From: JANPLN01 sp041736155
GTDB taxonomy: Bacteria; Bdellovibrionota; Bdellovibrionia; Bdellovibrionales; JAGQZY01
Assembly: GCA_041736155.1 (NCBI GenBank)
Contig: JBGSUL010000113.1
Location: 1 to 19,259 of the forward strand
Direction of reading: 5' to 3'
Length of the DNA stretch: 19,259 nucleotides
Shown here: one piece after another, positions 14,012 to 19,259 of the stretch
Position numbering within the stretch: position 1 is the stretch's first letter
Layout of the letters: each line of letters begins with the position of its first letter
The notes under the pieces: generated by a model
Told to the model about the DNA's origin: nothing
What the model saw: only the letters and a program-made list of their open reading frames with translations
Database searches by the model: none
Made by a program: the position numbers and the translations under genes

Positions 14012-14926
14012 ATGAACCCTGACCCGTCTGTAGAACTTCGTAAAGGCGCCATTTACGCTCTCTTTGCTTATTTAGCTTGGGGATTTTTCCCTATTTACTG
14101 GAAATTTTTAAAACATATTCCGTCTTTAGAAATTTTGTGTCATCGCGTCCTTTGGGCCTTTGTGTTTTACAGTGTTCTGATGGCCATTCAAAAAAAGCGT
14201 TTTGAAATTTACTGGCCACAAAGCAAATCCCTGTTCCGAGCTTTGTTTTTAGGGGCCACAATCCTAATGGCTAATTGGTTTGTTTATATCTACGCAGTCA
14301 ACTCCAACCAAATTGTTGAGAGCTCGCTGGGTTACTTTATTAATCCATTAGTGAACATCGCCATTGGAGTTTTTGTTCTTAAAGAAAAATTAAATATTTA
14401 TCAAAAGTGGGCGACATTTCTGGCAACGGTAGGAGTGTTGATTATTTCTGTGGACCAGGGGCATCTACCGTGGATTGCTTTGTTCCTCGCTTTCTCTTTT
14501 TCCTTTTATGGACTGATTAAAAAAATGAATCCAGTCCCCGGTTTAGATTCTAACCAATTTGAATCGTTAGTGATGGCGCCCGTGGCCATCGTGTTTTTAT
14601 GTATGCAAACAAAATGGCTGGGTCAGGCTCCTTATCCTTGGGGACCCAACGAGGGAATCTCCACCGGTTTACTTTTGATGGGAGCGGGCATTGTCACCGG
14701 CTTGCCCTTGATTCTTTTTGCAGAAGCCGCACAAAGAATGCCGTTTTACCTTCTTGGGTTTTTTCAATTTTTAGCACCCAGCTTGCAATTTATGACCGGA
14801 GTGTTTTTATTTGGCGAAGCTTTATCGTCATTTAAGTTGGCAGGGTTTGTTTTTATTTGGACGGCAGGAACTTTGATCCTGATGAACAATATCCTTGTTA
14901 ATAAATACAGGCGTGCCAAAACCTAA
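14012..14926 (+). CDS. rarD: EamA-family transporter RarD
   Basis: A protein of about 304 residues with ten hydrophobic helices in two EamA repeats. KGAIYALFAYLAWGFFPIYWKFL, ILCHRVLWAF, ANWFVYIYAVNSNQIVESSLGYFINPL and GLPLILFAEAAQRMP are hallmark RarD motifs. RarD was named from a chloramphenicol-sensitivity locus; the natural cargo is unknown. The ATG at 14012 (MNPDPSVELRKG) is preferred; ATG at 13985 and TTG at 13982 are alternatives. TATAAC lies 7 bases before 14012 without a ribosome binding site. The stop is 3 bases from the convergent gene's stop. Confidence 0.9.
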   Translation: MNPDPSVELRKGAIYALFAYLAWGFFPIYWKFLKHIPSLEILCHRVLWAFVFYSVLMAIQKKRFEIYWPQSKSLFRALFLGATILMANWFVYIYAVNSNQIVESSLGYFINPLVNIAIGVFVLKEKLNIYQKWATFLATVGVLIISVDQGHLPWIALFLAFSFSFYGLIKKMNPVPGLDSNQFESLVMAPVAIVFLCMQTKWLGQAPYPWGPNEGISTGLLLMGAGIVTGLPLILFAEAAQRMPFYLLGFFQFLAPSLQFMTGVFLFGEALSSFKLAGFVFIWTAGTLILMNNILVNKYRRAKT

Positions 14927-14929
14927 TTT

Positions 14930-15427
14930 TTAGAACGACACTTTTAGCAATTGACTGAGTTGTCTGAGTGCTTCTTGAAATTCGTGTGATTCAAACGTGA
15001 CTTCGTTAATTTGGAAAAACAGAAGTTCTTTTTGGTAGAGCAGGGCCTTCTGCCCATCATTAAAAAAGAGCCGCGCAGACGGCGTGAGTTTAAGTTCCAA
15101 AATCTTTTCTGACGACAATGGTTGAATTGAAACCGTACAATAGCGTGCCAACCATTTTTCTACAGCCAAGGGATCTACTCGCACAGGGCTTTGCTGTGGG
15201 AGCGTTAAGATCCACTGGCGCTCTTTAGATTCCAAGGTCCACGGAGTGGTCATTCCTTCGACTCTTTGTAGACGGTCTGTGCACCAGGTGAGTGATTTAG
15301 AAGAGGTAAAACCAAGGCTGGTAAAAAAATCAGTGGAATGCTGGGAGTTCAGCAGATACATCGAATAAACTGTTGCCGAAAGTGCAATTCCAAGAGTGAG
15401 CGCTTTAAAACCGAGTTTCCAATTCAT
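14930..15427 (-). CDS. Membrane-anchored protein coupled to YdjM-like gene, unknown function
   Basis: A 165-residue protein with one N-terminal membrane helix or uncleaved signal (residues about 6-25, LGFKALTLGIALSATVYSMYLL). The rest is a soluble beta-rich domain with two Cys (WCTDRLQ, YCTVSI) that may pair outside the cytoplasm. No family is recognised. The ATG at 15427 overlaps the upstream stop (ATGA), so it is translated with the YdjM-like protein and may work with it. A reading from 15508 would overlap the upstream gene further and bury the helix. Confidence 0.65.
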   Translation of the reverse strand: MNWKLGFKALTLGIALSATVYSMYLLNSQHSTDFFTSLGFTSSKSLTWCTDRLQRVEGMTTPWTLESKERQWILTLPQQSPVRVDPLAVEKWLARYCTVSIQPLSSEKILELKLTPSARLFFNDGQKALLYQKELLFFQINEVTFESHEFQEALRQLSQLLKVSF

Positions 15428-16635
15428 GGAGATACAGTAGCCAGTTCGTTTAAAAAATTCAACAGATCTTGACGTGGAGGAGCCCATGGGGCGAAGAGCA
15501 CAGGGCAAGAATCTTTTTGAGTTGTGTCGAGTCCGGAAAAATTTATTTTATTTCGTAGGGCAAAACGCATATCAGTCAGTTGCCCATCATGCCAATAGGG
15601 GACACGCACAAACTTCATCCATGCGCGCACGTCGCAGCGAGCAAGCAACACACGAAGCTCCTCATGGGGTGGCATCCATACCCCACGCAAATGGACTTCT
15701 CTTGGTGATTGTGTAGGAAGAGGGCGCGTGGTGGGCTGGAGTGATTGCTCAAGAGGCCAAGGAGTGCTGCCATCATTGGGACCATACAGAGATAGGTCGC
15801 CCGAGAAAATTTGATATTGGGAATTTTCAATAAGGGGCACCAAGAAAAACCAGCGACTCGGGTTGGAGGGAAGGGGAACCAAAACGGTATCGAGAAGATG
15901 CGCCTTTGGCATGCGCGACGCAAAGTAATTTTCGATTTTCCACTGAGCCCACTTTTGATGGGCCCAAAATAAACCAACCAATACGAAGAAAAACAGGAGG
16001 GCTGAAGAGGCACGTTTTTGAATAGGAATCCGCGGAGAAATAAAAAACAACGTAACAAAGGATAAAGTGGCAAGTCCGATGGCTAGTGGCGAAAGCAAAC
16101 CACGCGTCCATCCAAACGTATAAATGCCAAAAACAAGTGCTGCGAGTGCCGCTGTGGACCTGCGAGAATTTATCCATAGCGGGAGAAGACAAATCCACAA
16201 AAGGGGTTCGATGATAAAAATCGTATCCAGGTAAAACCAGTGGGCATTGAGTGGCCAAAAAGGATGAACCCCATAGGCGTTAAAAAAATCCAAAAGCACA
16301 TGCGTGAATCCGCCGAACAAGGCGAGGAAAAAAATATCTCTACTCAAGGGTGCGGTTTTTTCTCTAAAAAAGAAACGAGAAATAAACCACAAGAACAGCG
16401 TTAAAAACAGAGTTCCCAAAACGGTGTGGGTCCAACCTCGGTGGTTGAGCAAGTACCCAAGGTGGCTGTTGTCAACCAGACCGGTAAGCAGATCCGAGTC
16501 AGGAAGATTGTTGGCTATGACCGACGTGCCATAAAGGATGGTGCGAGTTGTTTTATCAACAGGTTTTTTAAATCTTCGCTGGATGTAAGCTTCCGCAAAG
16601 GCCATACCAAAAAGGGAGTGGGTCAGATTGTCCAC
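15424..16635 (-). CDS. YdjM-like membrane-bound metal-dependent hydrolase
   Basis: A 403-residue protein of the YdjM/COG1988 group. It opens MDNLTHSLFGMAFAEA (His6), continues with NNLPDSDLL (Asp46, Asp48), HRGWTHT (His65, His70) and GGFTHVLLDFFNAYGVHP, the probable metal ligands. About six hydrophobic helices follow (to residue about 240). The C-terminal 160 residues are soluble. The family is predicted to be an integral-membrane hydrolase, perhaps lipid-directed; the substrate is unproven. The start is GTG at 16635, with AGAAGG directly upstream. Confidence 0.85.
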   Translation of the reverse strand: MDNLTHSLFGMAFAEAYIQRRFKKPVDKTTRTILYGTSVIANNLPDSDLLTGLVDNSHLGYLLNHRGWTHTVLGTLFLTLFLWFISRFFFREKTAPLSRDIFFLALFGGFTHVLLDFFNAYGVHPFWPLNAHWFYLDTIFIIEPLLWICLLPLWINSRRSTAALAALVFGIYTFGWTRGLLSPLAIGLATLSFVTLFFISPRIPIQKRASSALLFFFVLVGLFWAHQKWAQWKIENYFASRMPKAHLLDTVLVPLPSNPSRWFFLVPLIENSQYQIFSGDLSLYGPNDGSTPWPLEQSLQPTTRPLPTQSPREVHLRGVWMPPHEELRVLLARCDVRAWMKFVRVPYWHDGQLTDMRFALRNKINFSGLDTTQKDSCPVLFAPWAPPRQDLLNFLNELATVSP

Positions 16636-16754
16636 CCTTCTGTTTTAGTCTTCTCGAATTTTCAGTCAAGGGTTTCTACGTCATTGTAACCGCAGTCACG
16701 TCCTTTTGCTCTTGAGCGACATGACCGCATCCCACCGTTGTCCAGCAAAGAAAT

Positions 16755-17096
16755 CTAGGTAGCAGACACCGCATCGGACCCATGAGTTTTGACAATTTTA
16801 TTATAAACTCCGAGCATCAAAAAAGTCGGCGCCCAAAGTCCAACAAAGTTGGCCATGTTTTTGCGTTTTGCTGACACAGCAAAAGCTGCGGAGAGCGCGA
16901 TGGAACCTACGGCCAGCGCCAAATAGACGCCTGAAGGTATTTTTGCTGTTTGGTTTTCAATGGCTTTCGTTGTCGCGCCCTCTTCGTGATCTTCCTTAAG
17001 TGCTAAAAGACCCGTCGCTTTTTCGATAATGCCTTTGCCGTTTTTATTCTCTGAGGTATTGCGGTTTTCTTTTGAATATTGGGTATCACTTGCCAT
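16755..17096 (-). CDS. Small two-TM membrane protein, unknown function
   Basis: A 113-residue protein. A charged, low-complexity N-terminus (MASDTQYSKENRNTSENKNG..., about 55 residues) is followed by two hydrophobic helices (IPSGVYLALAVGSIALSAAFAVSA and ANFVGLWAPTFLMLGVYNKIV) joined by KRKN. No family is recognised, but similar two-helix proteins with hydrophilic heads are common. AAAGGAG lies 6 bases before the ATG at 17096; the ATG at 17135 has no ribosome binding site. Confidence 0.7.
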   Translation of the reverse strand: MASDTQYSKENRNTSENKNGKGIIEKATGLLALKEDHEEGATTKAIENQTAKIPSGVYLALAVGSIALSAAFAVSAKRKNMANFVGLWAPTFLMLGVYNKIVKTHGSDAVSAT

Positions 17097-17239
17097 AAAG
17101 AACTCCTTTTGAAAAATTATTTTTGTTCTTGCCACTTTTAAGACTGCAATTTTTCAGCCACAACAGATGAGTGTGGAAGAGGATCTTGTTACGTCTGATG
17201 AAAAAAACAACAGAGAATGTGGCTATTTTGTATCTCTCG

Positions 17240-17256
17240 CGAGGAATTAGTCCTCG
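17240..17256. repeat. Short perfect hairpin upstream of small membrane genes
   Basis: CGAGGA (17240-17245) pairs with TCCTCG (17251-17256) around ATTAG. It lies in the 290-base gap between divergent genes at 17096 and 17391. The rest of the gap is AT-rich and probably holds both promoters; a short stem followed by TTTTTT lies near 17310-17332 with no obvious upstream gene. Confidence 0.35.
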
Positions 17257-17390
17257 TTGTACCAAATTATTCACTTTTATTTATCTTAAACACAGCATTT
17301 AGAGAGTCATAGCGAGTGGCTTTTTTATTGCAATAGAGCTTACAGAAGGTTGCATATTTCTATTTTAACAACATTGTAAGGAGCTACAAA

Positions 17391-17531
17391 ATGATTAAGA
17401 GGGATATTCTTAAAAAAACATTGATTGAAAATGCGAACGGAAAAATTGCAGTTCCCATTCTACTTTATCTTTTGGGAGTTCCAGGAATTATTGTCATACT
17501 ACTCTGGGCCGTATTTTTTCGAGGTTCGTAA
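17391..17531 (+). CDS. 46-residue single-TM membrane protein
   Basis: This short gene encodes MIKRDILKKTLIENANGK, followed by one strongly hydrophobic helix (VPILLYLLGVPGIIVILLWAVFF) and RGS. TAAGGAG lies 8 bases before the ATG. Positive residues at the N-terminus place it inside the cytoplasm. Small one-helix proteins with an L-x-G-V-P core are widespread and unnamed. The ribosome binding site, clear helix and stop make it a credible gene despite its length. Confidence 0.7.
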   Translation: MIKRDILKKTLIENANGKIAVPILLYLLGVPGIIVILLWAVFFRGS

Positions 17532-17751
17532 ACAAACAAGAAAAGATCAAGATTCCATCGCAACCAACATGGTCACTCAGGAATTAGGAAAAACGCTCGG
17601 TTGTGACTTCCCCGTATCCACAAGGACATGTATTAAATCTTTTTCAAAAAGAAATCGGTCTATAAATTTCTTATTTACAGTTGTGTTCGAGAATATTGCG
17701 ATGGCCGAAGCGGGGGAGTAGAGATGAGGCAACAACCTTAAAGGAGCGTAC

Positions 17752-18282
17752 GTGAAATATCTATTTTTAATTTTAGTGTGTTTTTCTTTTAATTCCAATG
17801 CCAACGCCTTCGGCCCTACATTGATTAAAAAAGTCTTCAAATGTTCTGACAATTCCGATTACAGTGTTTATATCGTTGAAACGTCGGGAATAACTGTTTC
17901 CTACTCACTCAAGGCATTTTGCCTAGCTGCAAATGACCAAGATGTACCTTCTTGCCTCGAGGATGAATCTGCTGCCACCTACGCCTGCTATGAGGAGTTC
18001 AACAGCTTAAATTCACTTTCGGCGGGCGACGGAGAACTTACAATTATCAATGGCAAGTAGTCCAAACAGCATCAACGTTTGTTTGGGCAAATTTTGCTCA
18101 GACGAGTGTTGATGCAACTCAATGTTATTTGGCGGGCCGACGGGGATGACTTTATGACTGAAGGTCTCGCTACTTCGGGTGAAGTTTTGCTCATCAACCC
18201 AAATTCAGCGGATTTGATCATCGAATCTGGACCGTCAGAACCAATCAGGCAGAGATCGCTAATAAGATACGTAACGCCATGA
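17752..18282 (+). pseudogene. Secreted Cys-containing protein broken by compensating frameshifts
   Basis: GTG at 17752 with AAAGGAG about 6 bases before it opens a signal peptide (MKYLFLILVCFSFNSNANA). The mature sequence GPTLIKKVFKCSDNSDYSV... has Cys residues and ends at TAG 18058-18060 as a 102-residue ORF. Protein-like sequence continues one frame over from 18057 (VVQTASTFVWANFAQTSVDATQCYLAG). Near 18140 it returns to the first frame (DGDDFMTEGLATSGEVLLINPNSADLIIESG..., stop 18280-18282). The join implies a native protein of about 176 residues. Either the gene is decayed, or two base errors exist, or only the 102-residue form (17752-18060) is made. The family is not recognised. Confidence 0.5.
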
Positions 18283-18354
18283 ATAAAACTTTCTAACACT
18301 ATTTAGCTGATGTATATCCTATTTCTTGGGGGACCCGATGGAGGGCCACCGGTA

Positions 18355-19140
18355 ATGGTGAACAAGAAAAGTAAGCTGGGGTTAGAGACGTCCGCTGTAG
18401 ATCGAGGGATGCAGTCACCAGAAGATTTGAGGATTCAAACCGAAGCTCTGTTCGGCAAACTTGTTAAACATATCAATGAAAAAATATCCTGCGGCGATAA
18501 ATACGAGCAAGTTCTCGATTTTATTTTCGAATCACTTTTCCCCCTTATTCCCTATGATCGAATTGGAATTGGTCTTATCGATGATTCGGGGGAGGTCATA
18601 AAGTTACATTGGGTGCGTTCAAAGGGAACTGTTACGCATCTGGCCCAAGACTATTCAGCACCCTTAAAAGAAAAGGGCAGTCTAAGGCATATATTAGAAA
18701 CGGGGACTCCCAGGATCATTAACAACTTGGCAAAATATGCACTCGAGCATCCAGATTCAGAATCAACCCGGCTGGCTATTGCAGATGGAATCAGCTCGAG
18801 TCTGACGTGTCCGTTGATTACGAATAACAAGCCCATTGGAATCGTATTCTTTTCGAGTTTTAACGAAAACACCTATGAGTATCATCACGTTGAGGTTTTT
18901 TGCAGTATTGCTAACGAACTTGCCGTAATTATCGAACAAGAACGCCTACGACATTTTTTTTCTGACAACGCCGAGATGGTTCAAGCTTTTAAGACAACAA
19001 TTCACGACTTACGAGCACCCCTGAGCGTTGTTCAGAATTACATTGAATTTGCATTGGATGAAGATTGGTTTAAAGCTTTAGGGCCAGAAGCGCGAGAGAT
19101 TTTTTCAACACTGCATAGGAACTGGACTGCGGGCGTTTAG
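18355..19140 (+). pseudogene. GAF-domain sensor histidine kinase interrupted by IS
   Basis: From ATG 18355 (GGAGG about 10 bases upstream): an N-terminal helical segment, then a GAF domain (about residues 55-195, with LIPYDRIGIGLIDDSGEVIKL and SSLTCPLITNNKPIGIVFFSS). It ends in a dimerisation helix with the phospho-acceptor box IHDLRAPLSVVQNYIEF. Host sequence stops at 19122; the IS supplies the last codons and the stop at 19138-19140. The second dimerisation helix and the whole ATP-binding domain are missing, so the product cannot act as a kinase. The rest may lie beyond the IS. An earlier ATG at 18310 has no ribosome binding site. Confidence 0.75.
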
Positions 19141-19259
19141 TGGGAGTCGAACCGGCTTAGAGTTGGAACGATGGCCGACTGACGTTTAATTCTGTTGCTA
19201 TCTTATTTTCAAATTCCTCTGGTGGCAAGTAGCCAATGGCCGAGTGTAGCCGCTTCTTG
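19123..19259 (-). mobile_element. IS3-family insertion sequence, 3' end (partial)
   Basis: The 3' end of an insertion sequence coded on the minus strand and running off the right edge. Its terminal repeat TGGACTGCGGGCGT (19123-19136) is the reverse complement of the end of the left copy (126-139). The flanking host triplet here is AAC; at the left it is CAG. These flanks come from different insertions, so no target duplication can be read. Confidence 0.85.
19157..19259 (-). CDS. IS3-family transposase OrfB, C-terminal fragment
   Basis: The last 33 codons of a minus-strand gene: KKRLHSAIGYLPPEEFENK then IATELNVSRPSFQL and stop at 19157. R-L-H-S-A-(I/L)-G-Y-x-(P/S)-P-x-E-(F/Y)-E is the conserved end of the IS3-family DDE transposase, just after the catalytic Glu region. 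The catalytic residues are outside the window. Confidence 0.9.
   Translation of the reverse strand, partial: KKRLHSAIGYLPPEEFENKIATELNVSRPSFQL

Noticed and set aside
17425..17721. 98-residue ORF overlapping the small membrane gene
   Set aside because: It runs out of frame through the 17391-17531 gene, has no ribosome binding site, and its composition is not protein-like.
140..19122. Whole window as a composite transposon carried by two IS copies
   Set aside because: The interior holds core genes such as purT, and both copies interrupt genes at their inner ends, which suits independent insertions better.

Overview
The window looks like a chromosomal segment from a Gram-negative bacterium. 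Several products carry Sec signal peptides, lipoboxes or a Tat signal, and there are periplasmic-type c-type cytochrome proteins. The mix of purT, crcB, rarD, many small Cys-containing secreted proteins and a DUF1588/DUF1501-like cytochrome cluster would suit a Bdellovibrionota- or Myxococcota-like organism. That placement is inference only, because no marker gene is present.

Both edges run into IS3-family insertion sequences in the same orientation. The left edge (1-139) holds the start of an OrfA-like transposase gene and one terminal inverted repeat. The right edge (19123-19259) holds the other inverted repeat and the end of an OrfB-like gene. Each copy cuts a host gene: a small secreted protein at the left, and a GAF/histidine-kinase-like sensor at the right.

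Positions 1-3770 and 17390-19259 are accessory in character. The left part has a decayed secreted-protein gene, then an AT-rich minus-strand block: an HTH-metallopeptidase (XRE + ImmA/IrrE) regulator, an overlapping PIN-like nuclease gene, and a two-TM protein overlapping a RelE/ParE-like toxin. The last pair has its own apparently leaderless promoter. Upstream of the block are interleaved palindromes and a roughly 106-nt hairpin element. The right part has a small membrane protein, a second secreted-protein gene broken by compensating frameshifts, and the interrupted sensor.

The centre is ordinary chromosome: a RibD-like reductase; an ArsR repressor divergent from an SRPBCC protein and a GFA/CENP-V protein; a four-gene minus-strand export cluster (DUF1588-like cytochrome, lipoprotein, DUF1501-like Tat protein, diheme lipoprotein); crcB; purT overlapping a radical SAM gene; a HAD phosphatase; rarD; a YdjM-like membrane hydrolase with a coupled membrane-anchored partner; and a small two-TM protein.

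Two expression patterns recur. Several genes have a -10 box about six bases before the ATG and no Shine-Dalgarno sequence, which suggests leaderless mRNAs. Several gene ends carry strong stem-loops without a T-tract.
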